A stretch of DNA of 64,000 nt from RYN-230 sp963834705. GTDB taxonomy: Bacteria > Actinomycetota > Actinomycetes > Streptosporangiales > Streptosporangiaceae. The stretch lies in NCBI GenBank assembly GCA_963834705.1, contig CAWICV010000001.1:1054001-1118000 (forward strand), given 5' to 3'. The position numbers and the translations under genes are program-made. Numbering within the stretch: the first letter of the stretch is position 1; the number at the start of each line of letters is the position of its first letter. The notes beneath the pieces are model-generated. The model was not told the origin of the DNA and did not search any database. It worked only from the letters and a program-made list of their open reading frames with translations. Shown piece after piece: positions 32,919 to 42,149 of the stretch.

Positions 32919-35900
32919 TCATGTAACACCGTCTCCCTCACCGCTACCATCCTCATCGGTGTTCGCAGCGGCGCGGGCCTCACGGACACCACGCTGGAAG
33001 GCAGCAAAGCGATCTCTGGTCATGGACGCCGACCGGACGGGCGGCGGTGGGGCCTGGCTGCTCGCTGATACCGTCCCGGGCACCAGGTTGGCCTTGGGCA
33101 CCCGCTTCGGCAGGCCGGACAGGGTAACCCCGCCGGAGGCTGGCTTGCTCACCGCCTCCGCGGCCCGCCAGCCCTCGTCGGCCGCTGAAGTCCAGCTCGG
33201 CGCGCTCTCGGCCGCGGCCGCGGCCGGAGCTGGCCCGTTCGAGCCGCCGTTCGGGCCGTTGGCGGTCCGCTCGGTACTGTGCCGACCGCGGCGGAACCAG
33301 TCCGACTCGACCGACTCGAAGATCGGCAGCCGGTTGCCCTGGCCAAGCGGCGCGGCCGGGGGCACCACGACCTCGCGCCGGATCGGCCCCGAGTCGTTAC
33401 TGCCGTTGCCGTTACCGAAGCCGCGGGACGGCCGGGATGGGATACGGGTCGGCAGGCCGGGCGAGTCACCGGCCGGCGGCGTCCCGAAGCTGGGCGCGGG
33501 GCCCCCGTCGCCGGACACCGACGGAAGCGGCCCGGTGGCAGCGGCCGGCGGCGGCGCGGCAGGCGGGCTGAGCGGCTCTTCCCAGTCCGAGCCGGCCGGC
33601 TTGGCCGGGGCGTCATCCCAGGACGGGCTGGCGTCCTCATCCGCCGCTTCGCCCCACGCCGGGGTGGCGGGCTTGGCCGACGGGTCGTCCCAGCCAGCCG
33701 CGGCCGGCTCGGCCGGGCTATCGTCCCAGCCGGTCCCGACGGGCTTGCCGTTTTCCCAGGCGTTGCCGGACGACCTGGTCGGCGGGTCGTCCCAGGAGGC
33801 GTTCACGGCGGGGAAGCTAGCGGTGCTCGCGGCGTCCCCGTTCTCCGGGTTCAGCGGGGTGAACCGCGGCGTGCGGGCCGCGTTCACGGCCTCCTCGGCC
33901 GCGTTGCGCCCGCGCCCGCCCCAGTCCGGGCTGAGCTGGCCGTTCGTCAGCGGCTCGACGGCGTCTGGGGTAGCACCGTTGCGGTCGAACCGGCGCGACC
34001 CAGGCCCGGAGCCGGCCGCCTCGTGGGTGACGGTCTCGTCGGGCAGCCAGACCAGTGCGGTCAGGCCGCCGGTTGACGCGGGCCGGAGCCGGACCCGGAT
34101 GCCGTGCCTTGCGGCCAGCCGGGCGACCACGAACAGGCCCATCCGGCGGGACACCGCGACGTCCACCACCGGCGGGTTGTCCAGCCGCCAGTTGGCGTGC
34201 GCCATCTCCTCGGAGCCCATGCCCACGCCCTGGTCGCTGATGTCCAGCAGCACTCCGCCGCTGTTCAGCAAGTGCCCGGACACGGTCACCGGGGTCTCCG
34301 CCGAGGAGAACGAGGTGGCGTTCTCCACCAGCTCGGCGACCAGGTGCACCACGTCGTTGACGGCCTGGCCGCGCACCGCGATGCCCGGCTGGACGTTCAT
34401 CGAGACGCGCTCGTACTGCTCGATCTCGGACACCGCCGCGCGGAGCACGTCGACCAGGGCGACTGGCTGGTTCCACCGGCGGGAAACCTCGTGGCCCGCG
34501 AGGACCAGCAGGTTTTCCGAGTTGCGCCGCATCCGGGTGGCCAGGTGGTCCATCTGGAACAGGTTGGACAGCCGCTCCGGATCCTGCTCGCCCTGCTCCA
34601 GGTCGTCGATCAGCCGGATCTGGCGTTCCACCAGCGACTGGCTGCGCCGGGACAGGTTCACGAACATCGCGTTGACGTTGCCGCGCAGCGCCGCCTCGTT
34701 GGCCGCCAGCCGGAGCGCTTCCCGGTGGACCTGGTCGAAAGCCCGCGCGACTTCACCGATCTCGTCGGAGGAATCCACGTCGATGGGCGCGATATCGAAC
34801 GAGACGGCAGCCCCGTCCGACTCGCTCATCCGGCGGACCATGTCGGGCAGCCGCACCCCGGCCACTTCCAGCGCGCCCGCGCGCAGCCGCCGCAGCGGCC
34901 GGACCATCGACCGGCCGACGACCACGGTGAGGAACAGGGCCAGCCCGAGCACGATGAGGACGGCGAGGCCGACCACGATCGCGTAGGTCAGCGCGGCCTT
35001 GTGCAGCTGGGCCGCACGGGAGGTGATCTGGCCGTTCAGCACATGCTCGACCGACCCCATCTGGGTGTCGATCTCGTTCGTCATGGCCCCGTACCAGTCA
35101 TCGACGTTGGTCGTATCGCTGCGCAGCGAGTTGCCAGTGTTGTCCTGGGCGGTAGAGATCGCCTGGGTTTCCTCGGCGTTGGCCTGGAACACGAACGAGG
35201 ACGCGACGGTGTTGTTCCACAGGTTCTTCTGCGCCGTGCTGGCTGAGGCGTCGAACGACTGCAGGTTGCTCTGCTGCTCGGAGAGCGCCGCGTTGAGCGA
35301 GGACAGCTGGTTGGAGTCGAGCTGCCTGGTCAGCAGCCCGATGGTGAGGATGCCACGCTGCTCGGAGGCTTCTTCTTTCATCCTGGACACCAGGCTGAGG
35401 ACGCGGATCCCCTGGGACAGCGTGGCATCGCTGGTGCCCTGGCCGGTCACGTCGATCAGAGCCAGCAAGTTGTCGATCAGGCCGGTGTAATGCTGCACCA
35501 CGACCAGGGGGGACAGCTTGGTCGTGGTCGCGGCGTTACGCAGGACGCTCAGGTTCTGCAGTGAGGTGAGCGCCGTCCCCGCTTCCTGCTGCACCTGCCC
35601 GGAGAAGCCACTGCCGATCCCCTTGAGTTCCCGCGTCACCACGGCCACCGACTTGTTGGTCAGCACGTCGTCCTGGCCGATGATGCCCAGCTCGGCCGCG
35701 GTCTGGCCGACCGCCTTACGCGCGGCCAGCTCCTGGGCGCGACCGCCCGACATGCCGAGCGCGATGTAGTAGACGGTGCGGTCGCGCTCCTCCTCCAGCC
35801 GCTGGGACAGCAGGGTGATGTTCGAGCTCAGCGTGGCGAGCTGCTGCACCCGGCCGTCGGCGCTGGCGCTGCGCGCGTAGGAGAGGATGCTGATACCGCC

Positions 35901-36236
35901 GAGCACGACAGCGGTCAGCGTGGGGATCGCGATGAGCAGGACGAGCCGCGATCGCACTCGCCAGTTCTTCAGCCCGCGGCGCGACCCTGTCTGCCGCTGG
36001 CTGGTACTGGCCTGGCCATTGCTCCCGGGGTCGGCGCCACCCTCCCGCCCGTCAACGTCTGCGGGTGCACGGGACGCCAATCCGGCTCCGGTGGACGGGT
36101 CGGCTGAACCTGGTTCGTCAGCCGGCCGGGCACCGGCCTTGTTGCTGCGGGACCGCACAGCCTCTGCACCTTTCACCTGGCGTGTCTGGCGAGCCAGCAG
36201 GCCCGCTGGACCGGCGGCGGAACTGACATGACGCAC
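32919..36236 (-). CDS. cvnA: Conservon nitrate-sensor-like histidine kinase (CvnA)
   Basis: About 1,100 residues. A disordered head is followed by a membrane helix (LVLLIAIPTLTAVVLGGISI), an outside NIT-type sensing domain of some 280 residues, a second helix (LAVLIVLGLALFLTVVVG), a HAMP segment, and a kinase region with the His-box-like RRSQSLVERQIRLIDDLEQG and HATPase features (LVENATSFS, DQGVGMGSEEMAHAN). A long Pro/Ala-rich tail (from about residue 730) carries repeated W-D/E acidic motifs such as WDDSPAEPAAAGWDDPSAKP. The start is uncertain: GTG at 36236, or GTG at 36158 with AAAGG upstream. It heads the cvn operon. Confidence 0.9.
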   Translation of the reverse strand: MRHVSSAAGPAGLLARQTRQVKGAEAVRSRSNKAGARPADEPGSADPSTGAGLASRAPADVDGREGGADPGSNGQASTSQRQTGSRRGLKNWRVRSRLVLLIAIPTLTAVVLGGISILSYARSASADGRVQQLATLSSNITLLSQRLEEERDRTVYYIALGMSGGRAQELAARKAVGQTAAELGIIGQDDVLTNKSVAVVTRELKGIGSGFSGQVQQEAGTALTSLQNLSVLRNAATTTKLSPLVVVQHYTGLIDNLLALIDVTGQGTSDATLSQGIRVLSLVSRMKEEASEQRGILTIGLLTRQLDSNQLSSLNAALSEQQSNLQSFDASASTAQKNLWNNTVASSFVFQANAEETQAISTAQDNTGNSLRSDTTNVDDWYGAMTNEIDTQMGSVEHVLNGQITSRAAQLHKAALTYAIVVGLAVLIVLGLALFLTVVVGRSMVRPLRRLRAGALEVAGVRLPDMVRRMSESDGAAVSFDIAPIDVDSSDEIGEVARAFDQVHREALRLAANEAALRGNVNAMFVNLSRRSQSLVERQIRLIDDLEQGEQDPERLSNLFQMDHLATRMRRNSENLLVLAGHEVSRRWNQPVALVDVLRAAVSEIEQYERVSMNVQPGIAVRGQAVNDVVHLVAELVENATSFSSAETPVTVSGHLLNSGGVLLDISDQGVGMGSEEMAHANWRLDNPPVVDVAVSRRMGLFVVARLAARHGIRVRLRPASTGGLTALVWLPDETVTHEAAGSGPGSRRFDRNGATPDAVEPLTNGQLSPDWGGRGRNAAEEAVNAARTPRFTPLNPENGDAASTASFPAVNASWDDPPTRSSGNAWENGKPVGTGWDDSPAEPAAAGWDDPSAKPATPAWGEAADEDASPSWDDAPAKPAGSDWEEPLSPPAAPPPAAATGPLPSVSGDGGPAPSFGTPPAGDSPGLPTRIPSRPSRGFGNGNGSNDSGPIRREVVVPPAAPLGQGNRLPIFESVESDWFRRGRHSTERTANGPNGGSNGPAPAAAAAESAPSWTSAADEGWRAAEAVSKPASGGVTLSGLPKRVPKANLVPGTVSASSQAPPPPVRSASMTRDRFAAFQRGVREARAAANTDEDGSGEGDGVT

Positions 36237-36577
36237 CCCTTCCCGGGTGACGATTCTGTGAGCCCCGCGCGCGGGCGCGGCCAAGGGCTAACCATAACGT
36301 CTCACCATCGGCCGTGATCAATACCTTATGCAGGAAAACACTGTTCTAAGGTGATGTTTGCCGGATAGCTCAACGTCAGCAGGGTACTCTCCGCCGCTAC
36401 GGCACGGGCTCGTTCTGGCCTAACTAAGCAGTTCCGTGCTCAGAGCGTCGAGTGTGCTGGTTGTGCCAGCTGCTCCACGTCGCGTGCAGTGTCCGGAAAG
36501 CCCCCAGTATGTCCCGCCCGCCGGGTTGCCGGGCCCGGTTCCGGCTACGCGCCGCGCAGAACGCGCCGGGCTGCCAT
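36237..36577. other. Intergenic region upstream of the conservon
   Basis: About 340 bases between the cvnA start and the end of the acyl-CoA dehydrogenase gene. No convincing coding frame, RNA or repeat is seen. The stretch 36300-36370 is clearly richer in A and T than its surroundings and is the likely place of the cvn promoter. I cannot assign -10 and -35 boxes with confidence. Confidence 0.5.
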
Positions 36578-37768
36578 TCAGCGCTGGCGCAGGCCGAGCT
36601 CGCGGGCAATGATCATGCGCTGCACCTCGGAGGTTCCTTCGCCGATCTCGAGCACCTTGGCGTCGCGGTAGAACCGGGCGACCGGGAACTCGTTCATGAA
36701 CCCGTAGCCGCCGAACAGCTGAGTGGCATCCCGCGCGTTGTCCATTGCCGCGTTGGACGCGGTCAGCTTGGCCATCGCCGCGTGCTGCTTGGCCGGTTCC
36801 CCGGCCACCAGCCGGGCGGCCGCGTCATACCAGGCCAGCCGGGCCACGTGCGCCCGGGTTGCCATGTCGGCCACTTTGAACTGGGTAGCCTGGAACTGGC
36901 CGAGTGGCTGGCCGAACGCGGTCCGCTCGGCCACGTAGCGCAGGCACTCGTCCACGCAGCCCTGGGCTAGCCCGGTGGCCAGCGCGGCGATGGCGACCCG
37001 GCCCTCGTCCAGGATCTCCAGGAACTGGGCGTAGCCGCGGCCGCGCGGCCCGAGCAGGTGGTCCGCGGGCACCCGGCAGGACGAGAAGGCGAGCTCGCGG
37101 GTATCAGATGCGCACCAGCCGACCTTCGAGTACTCCGGGCCGACCGTGAAGCCCGGCGTCCCGGACGGCACCACGATGGCCGAGATCTCGCGGCCCCCCC
37201 GCCCACCTCCCCTTCCCCCCTCGCCTGCCCCCGCCTCACCAGTGATGGCGAGCACGGTGACCAGCGCGGTGATCGAGGTGCCGGCGTTCGTAATGAAAGA
37301 CTTGCTCCCGTCGATCACCCACTCCCCCGCGTCCAGCCGCGCGGTGGTGCGCATGCCGCCGGGTATGTCGGTCCCGCCGCCCGCCTCGGTCAGCCCGAAC
37401 GCGGCCAGCCGCTCGCCCGCGCACAGTTCCGGCAGCCAGCGGCGGCGCTGCGCGTCGGTGCCGAACCGGTAGATGGGCATCACGCCCAGCGCCACCGCGG
37501 CCTCCAGGGTGATGGCCACCGAGGAATCCACCCGGGCCAGTTCCTCCAGCGCCAGGCCGAGCGCGAACAGGTCACCGCCCATCCCGCCGAACTCCTCGGG
37601 GAACGGCAGGCCGAACAGGCCCAGCTTGGCCATCCGGGTGATCAGCTCGTAGGGGAACTCGGCCCGTTCGTAATAGCCACCGATCACCGGCTGGACCACC
37701 GTGCGGGCGAACTCGGCGACGGTGTCGCGGAGCGCGCGGTGCTCGTCACTGAGCGGATGCGTGGTCAT
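36578..37768 (-). CDS. Acyl-CoA dehydrogenase
   Basis: A 396-residue FAD enzyme that introduces a double bond into acyl-CoAs. It shows the N-terminal helical domain (PLSDEHRALRDTVAEFARTV), the middle beta domain with FGLTEAGGGTDIPGG and SKSFITNAGT, and the C-terminal domain with AERTAFGQPLGQFQATQFKV and EIGEGTSEVQRMIIAREL, where the catalytic Glu lies. An unusual Gly/Arg insert (GEAGAGEGGRGGGRGGRE, about residues 182-199) interrupts the middle domain in a C-rich tract. The ATG start at 37768 begins the conserved region. The substrate chain length is not evident. Confidence 0.92.
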   Translation of the reverse strand: MTTHPLSDEHRALRDTVAEFARTVVQPVIGGYYERAEFPYELITRMAKLGLFGLPFPEEFGGMGGDLFALGLALEELARVDSSVAITLEAAVALGVMPIYRFGTDAQRRRWLPELCAGERLAAFGLTEAGGGTDIPGGMRTTARLDAGEWVIDGSKSFITNAGTSITALVTVLAITGEAGAGEGGRGGGRGGREISAIVVPSGTPGFTVGPEYSKVGWCASDTRELAFSSCRVPADHLLGPRGRGYAQFLEILDEGRVAIAALATGLAQGCVDECLRYVAERTAFGQPLGQFQATQFKVADMATRAHVARLAWYDAAARLVAGEPAKQHAAMAKLTASNAAMDNARDATQLFGGYGFMNEFPVARFYRDAKVLEIGEGTSEVQRMIIARELGLRQR

Positions 37769-37890
37769 CTGTGCCTCTGCCGCATACGGGCGATGCTACT
37801 GGCGGCACGCCCCCGGCCGGGCACCCTGGGCCCCCCGTCGCACGTTAGGCTCTCGTGGACACAGAACCTGCAGCCGTCCCGGAGATCGAC

Positions 37891-38529
37891 ATGGCCACCC
37901 TCACCTGCCCGGCGTGTGCCGCTGAGGTCCAGCGAGATGACCTCATCTGCTTCACGTGTGGCGCGAACCTGCCGCGCAGCAGCCCCGCGGACGAGCCGGC
38001 CACCCCGCCGACCGTCATGCAGGAGTACCTGAAGCGGGAAGGCGCGCCCGCGCCCGCCGCGGGCCCGGCGGCCTGCCCGCACTGCGGGGCGTCCATCCAG
38101 GAGCCGACGGCGGTATTCTGCCCGGCCTGCCGGGAGCCGCTGCCACCCCGGGCCGGCATCATCTCGCCCCTCGTGCTCCGCCTGGTGTTCCCCACCGGCA
38201 ACGTGGAGGTGCCCGCGGGCACGTCGCTGGTGCTCGGCCGCGACCCGGAAGAGTCCCTGGTCGCCGCCGCGTTCGCCAGCTACGACAATGTATCCAGGCG
38301 GCATGCCACGGTCACCGTCAGCGACACCGGGCAGGCCACCATCCGGGACGAGCACTCCACCAACGGCACGTTCGTCAATGGGGACCGGGTGCTGCCCGGT
38401 ACCGAGGTGCGGCTGGTGGATGGGGACAGCGTGCGGCTGGGTGGCGATGTGACCGCCGAGGTGTCGCTGCCCCGGCAGGGACCGATACCCGGCGCGTTCA
38501 GCCGCAACGGCCACCGGGACCCGTCCTGA
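37891..38529 (+). CDS. FHA-domain protein with zinc ribbons
   Basis: About 212 residues. Two cysteine pairs at the start (TCPACAAEV and ICFTCGANL) and two more (ACPHCGASI and FCPACREPL) form zinc-ribbon modules. A forkhead-associated domain follows (about residues 110-195): LVLGRDPEESLV, NVSRRHATVTV, STNGTFVNGDRV. FHA domains bind phosphothreonine, so it is likely a partner of Ser/Thr kinase signalling. The ATG at 37891 follows CGGAGA; a GTG at 37855 is also open. Its end overlaps the start of the deacetylase frame. Confidence 0.88.
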   Translation: MATLTCPACAAEVQRDDLICFTCGANLPRSSPADEPATPPTVMQEYLKREGAPAPAAGPAACPHCGASIQEPTAVFCPACREPLPPRAGIISPLVLRLVFPTGNVEVPAGTSLVLGRDPEESLVAAAFASYDNVSRRHATVTVSDTGQATIRDEHSTNGTFVNGDRVLPGTEVRLVDGDSVRLGGDVTAEVSLPRQGPIPGAFSRNGHRDPS

Positions 38530-39464
38530 GCGAGCGGCCCGCCGCTCCGCCCCCGGCGCCTCCTCCCTCCCCGGCGCCCGCCCCGCCACCGTGGGACTGG
38601 GACGAGCGGTCGATCGCCGCGGCGGTCACCCAGGTCCGCGCCGGGCGGTCGCTGGCGCCTGCGTCGTGGCCCGGGGGCATGCGGGTGGCGGTGGCGCTGT
38701 CCTTTGATTCCGATCACGAGACGATCTGGCTGCGTGACGGGCAGACCTCGCCGGGCCGGCTGTCCCAGGGCGAGTACGGCGCCCGCGCCGCGGTCCCCCG
38801 GATCCTGCGCCTGCTCGACCGCCGCGGCATCCCGGCCTCGTTCTTCGTCCCCGCGGTCTGCGCGCTGCTCCGGCCGGACGAGGTGCGCGGCTACGCGCAG
38901 GCCGGCCACGAGGTCGCGCTGCACGGCTGGATCCATGAGCGGAACTCCGAGTTGCCGGCCGCCACCGAACGGGAGCTGACGCTGCGCGCGGCCGGCATGC
39001 TGACCCGGATCAGCGGTGCCCGGCCGGCCGGCATCCGCACCCCGTCCTGGGACTTCAGCCACGCCACCCTGGACATCACCCGCGAACTCGGGCTGAGCTA
39101 CGACTCGTCGCTGATGGCCGACGACGACCCGTACGAGATCGAGGCGGCGGGCCAGCCCACCGGGATCGTGGAGATCCCGGTGCAGTGGATCCGGGACGAC
39201 GCACCGTACTTCCCGGCCGACCCGGCCCGCCCGTTCACCCCGCCACGGGACATCGGCCAGATGTGGCGCGACGAGTTCGACCAGGCCTACGCGCACGGCG
39301 GCCTGTTCCAGCTGACCATGCACCCGCACGTGATCGGGCCGCGGTCCCGGTTCGTGGTGCTGGAGGAACTGGTCGACTACATCGCCGGGCACCACGGCGT
39401 GTGGTTCGCCTCGCACGCCGACGTAGCCAGTTACGTGCGGGACACCGCAGGGCTGGCCGGCTAG
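38526..39464 (+). CDS. Polysaccharide deacetylase family protein
   Basis: About 312 residues with a NodB-homology domain: VAVALSFDSDHETIWLRDG with the metal Asp, the His pair in VALHGWIHERNSELP, RTPSWDFSHATLDI and LTMHPHVIGPRS. The enzymes remove N-acetyl groups from glycans or act on small amides in the PuuE branch, which this long version resembles. The start is unclear: a CTG at 38526 overlaps the FHA stop and keeps the proline-rich head plus DWDERSIAAAVTQVRAGRSL, which is typical of homologues, whereas the first ATG (38679) would begin inside the domain. No signal peptide is seen, so it is probably cytoplasmic. Confidence 0.82.
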   Translation: MSERPAAPPPAPPPSPAPAPPPWDWDERSIAAAVTQVRAGRSLAPASWPGGMRVAVALSFDSDHETIWLRDGQTSPGRLSQGEYGARAAVPRILRLLDRRGIPASFFVPAVCALLRPDEVRGYAQAGHEVALHGWIHERNSELPAATERELTLRAAGMLTRISGARPAGIRTPSWDFSHATLDITRELGLSYDSSLMADDDPYEIEAAGQPTGIVEIPVQWIRDDAPYFPADPARPFTPPRDIGQMWRDEFDQAYAHGGLFQLTMHPHVIGPRSRFVVLEELVDYIAGHHGVWFASHADVASYVRDTAGLAG

Positions 39465-39551
39465 CAACCCGGCTGGCTTGGGCCTGTCCGGCGCCGCCGG
39501 GCCGTGAGACGATCATGGCAGCTCCAGGCACCACGCCCCGGGGAGGTCGTC

Positions 39552-41024
39552 ATGGCCATCAAGGACACCACTACCAGCCAGGCTCGCGGTCTCCGGCGGA
39601 ACGCCATCGGGCTGCGCGAAGTCCTGTTCCAGTCCATCACCGACATGGCCCCGGGGGCCGCGATCGCCGCCTCCATCCCGGCCGGGGTCGCGTTCGCCGG
39701 CGGCTCGCTGCCGCTGGCCGTGATATTCGCCCTGGTCGCCTGCTTGTTCTGCGCGGTCAGCATCGGCTTGCTGGCCCGGGAGATGCCATCGGCCGGGTCG
39801 CTGGCCACCTACGCGGCCCGCGGCCTGCACCCGGCCATCGGCTTCCTGGTGGCCTGGGGTTACGTGCTGGTCGGTTTCCTCATCCCGCCGCTGGTGCTGC
39901 TCCAGCTCGGCTTCACCACGGCGGCCACCATCAACGCCGAATGGTCCAGCTACCCGCTCAGCCTATGGTGGCCATGGGCGCTGGCCGGCGCGGTAATCGT
40001 GCTCGCGGCCGGCTTCTACGGCATCCGCACCTCGGCCCGGCTGGGCACCGTGCTGGGCGCGTTCGAGATCGGCGTGTTCCTGGTGCTGGCCGTGTTCTTC
40101 CTGGTGCACGCGGGCAGCAACAACACGCTGAGCGTGTTCACCACCAAGTACACCCCGCCCGGCTTCCACGGACTGACCGGGATCATCGGCGGGTCGGTGT
40201 ACACCATCCTGGCCTTCGGCGGGTTCGAGGGTGCCGCCCCGCTGGCCGAGGAGGCCAGGAACCCGCGGCGCACCATCCCCCGGGCCGTGCTGCTGGCCAC
40301 CCTGCTCATCGGCCTGCTGTACGTGTTCACCACCTACGCGGTCGACGTCGCCTACGGCCCGGCCAGGTTCCACAACTTCACCACCGGGACCGGGGCCGCG
40401 TCCTGGGAAGGCATGGCCCGGTCACTGTACGGCCTGTTCTGGTTCTTCGTGTTCCTGGCCATCGTGAACTCGACCATCGCCAACGCGAACGCCGGGGTCA
40501 ACGTGTCCAGCCGCACCGCGTACGCGATGGGCCGGATCGGCGCCTTCCCGCGCTTCCTGGCCCAGGTGCACCCGAAGCACCACTCCCCCGCGCTGGCCAT
40601 CGTGACCGGCTTCGTCATCACCGTCGCGGTCACCCTCGGCCTCGGTCTCGGCTACGGCCCCACCACCGCGTTCGTGATGGTGGCCACCGCCCTGGTCATC
40701 GTGCTGGCCGCGATCTACATCGTGATGAACGCGGCCTGCATCGGCTTCTTCGCGCGGGCCAGCCGGCGGCCCAACCCGGTGCTGTGGCTGGTCATCCCGA
40801 TCCTGGGCATCATCACGTTCGTGCCGGCCTGGCTCACCTCGGCCGGCATCAAGGCGTTCTCGTTCGTCGCCCCGCTGTCCCCGCCCTACTCCTACCTGGG
40901 CCCAGGGGTGGCCGGCTGGATGGTGGCCGGCCTGATCTACCTTCTCTACCTGTACCGCCGCGACCCGCGGCGGGTGGTCGAGGTCGGCCTGGTGCACCTG
41001 GACCCGGTGGAGGAATACCCGTGA
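39552..41024 (+). CDS. APC-superfamily amino acid permease
   Basis: A 490-residue transporter with about 12 membrane helices. The first helix carries the family substrate motif (ITDMAPGAAIAASIPAGVAF), helix 6 reads TILAFGGFEGAAPLAEEARN, and the loop after it NPRRTIPRAVLL is typical. These match the APC group that takes up amino acids, polyamines or related amines. The ATG follows GGGAGG. It precedes an acetamidase-like gene with a structured 99-base gap, and the set may import and process a nitrogen compound. Confidence 0.92.
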   Translation: MAIKDTTTSQARGLRRNAIGLREVLFQSITDMAPGAAIAASIPAGVAFAGGSLPLAVIFALVACLFCAVSIGLLAREMPSAGSLATYAARGLHPAIGFLVAWGYVLVGFLIPPLVLLQLGFTTAATINAEWSSYPLSLWWPWALAGAVIVLAAGFYGIRTSARLGTVLGAFEIGVFLVLAVFFLVHAGSNNTLSVFTTKYTPPGFHGLTGIIGGSVYTILAFGGFEGAAPLAEEARNPRRTIPRAVLLATLLIGLLYVFTTYAVDVAYGPARFHNFTTGTGAASWEGMARSLYGLFWFFVFLAIVNSTIANANAGVNVSSRTAYAMGRIGAFPRFLAQVHPKHHSPALAIVTGFVITVAVTLGLGLGYGPTTAFVMVATALVIVLAAIYIVMNAACIGFFARASRRPNPVLWLVIPILGIITFVPAWLTSAGIKAFSFVAPLSPPYSYLGPGVAGWMVAGLIYLLYLYRRDPRRVVEVGLVHLDPVEEYP

Positions 41025-41103
41025 GCGCCATCCGCTGCCGTCTCCGACCCCGGGCCGCCAGGCCCGGGCGAGGGGACGGTTGACGGGTTTGGGCGGATGG
41101 CGC
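41025..41103. promoter_or_regulatory. Nested inverted repeats between permease and amidase genes
   Basis: GCGCCATCCGC (41025-41035) is matched by GCGGATGGCGC (41093-41103), an 11-base perfect outer stem. Inside it, CCCGGGCC (41049-41056) and GGCCCGGG (41061-41068) form an eight-base hairpin with loop GCCA. The outer arm starts directly after the permease stop and ends 20 bases before the amidase start. It could attenuate or stabilise the transcript between the two genes. Confidence 0.65.
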
Positions 41104-41123
41104 GAACTTCCCAGGGAGACACA

Positions 41124-42137
41124 GTGAGTGACCCGCAGGTCTTCAGCTTCCGGCCGGGCCCGGAGCAATACGCCTGGACGTTCGGCGGTGCCGCACCCCT
41201 AGCTCATATAACGCCCCCAGCCGTCCTCGAGGTGTTCACTGAGGACTGCTTTGCCGGGCGGGTGAAAAGTGAGACCGACCTGGTCTCCGAGGTATGCGAG
41301 TTCCCGTACCTGAACCCGCAGACGGGGCCGTTCTACATCGAGGGCGCGGAGCCCGGGGACACCCTGGCGGTGCACTTCATCTCGATCGAGCCAGCCCGCG
41401 ACTGGGGCGCGTCCACCACGGTGCCGCTGTTTGGCGCGCTGAGCGCGACGCACGTCACCGCGCTGCTGCATGACCCGCTGCCGGAACTGGTCTGGCTGTG
41501 GCAGTTCGACACCGGCAAAGGCACCTGCCGGTTCACCGCCCGGCGCGGTGACTTCTCCGTCGACCTGCCGATCGAGCCGATGCACGGCACGGTCGGCGTG
41601 GCCCCGGCCAACCTGGAGGTGCGCAGTGCGCTGGTGCCGGACGCGTTCGGCGGCAACATGGACACCCCGGAGATGCGCGCCGGGACCACCTGCTACCTCG
41701 GTGTGAACGTCGAGGGCGCGCTGTTCTCGCTGGGCGACGGGCATGCCCGGCAGGGTGAGGGCGAGACCTGCGGGGTGGCCGTGGAGTGCGCGATGAACAC
41801 GGTGCTCGCGGTGGACCTGATCAAGGGCCGCCCGTGTGCCTGGCCGCGGCTGGAGTCGGACACCCACCTGATGACGGCCGGATCGGCCCGGCCGCTGGAG
41901 GACGCGTTCCGCATCGCCGCGCTGGACCTGGTGCAGTGGCTGGCCGCCGACTACGGGCTGGACCAGATGGACGCCTACCAGCTGGTCACCCAGGCCATCG
42001 AGGCGCCGCTGGCCAACGTGTGCGACCCGAACTACACCAGCGTGGTCAAGATGCCCAAGACCTACCTGCCCGCGGGCGACGCGATGGGCAGTGCGCACGC
42101 CAGACTGCGCGCCCTGGCCGGGGCCTACCGGGCCTGA
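41124..42137 (+). CDS. Acetamidase/formamidase family protein
   Basis: A 337-residue FmdA/AmdA-type amidohydrolase. Family signatures are visible: FTEDCFAGRVKSETDL near the start, GAEPGDTLAVHFISIEPARD, FGGNMDTPEMRAGTTCYLGV and SLGDGHARQGEGETCGVAVE. These enzymes release ammonia from small amides with a zinc/calcium site. The start is GTG at 41124, five bases after GGGAG. It follows an APC permease on the same strand, consistent with uptake and hydrolysis of an amide or a compound yielding one. Confidence 0.9.
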   Translation: MSDPQVFSFRPGPEQYAWTFGGAAPLAHITPPAVLEVFTEDCFAGRVKSETDLVSEVCEFPYLNPQTGPFYIEGAEPGDTLAVHFISIEPARDWGASTTVPLFGALSATHVTALLHDPLPELVWLWQFDTGKGTCRFTARRGDFSVDLPIEPMHGTVGVAPANLEVRSALVPDAFGGNMDTPEMRAGTTCYLGVNVEGALFSLGDGHARQGEGETCGVAVECAMNTVLAVDLIKGRPCAWPRLESDTHLMTAGSARPLEDAFRIAALDLVQWLAADYGLDQMDAYQLVTQAIEAPLANVCDPNYTSVVKMPKTYLPAGDAMGSAHARLRALAGAYRA

Positions 42138-42149
42138 CGCTCCCGGTGC

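Noticed and set aside
32959..34986. A 675-codon plus-strand open frame
   Set aside because: Antisense to the conservon kinase gene, without recognisable domains; the minus-strand frame has clear kinase motifs.
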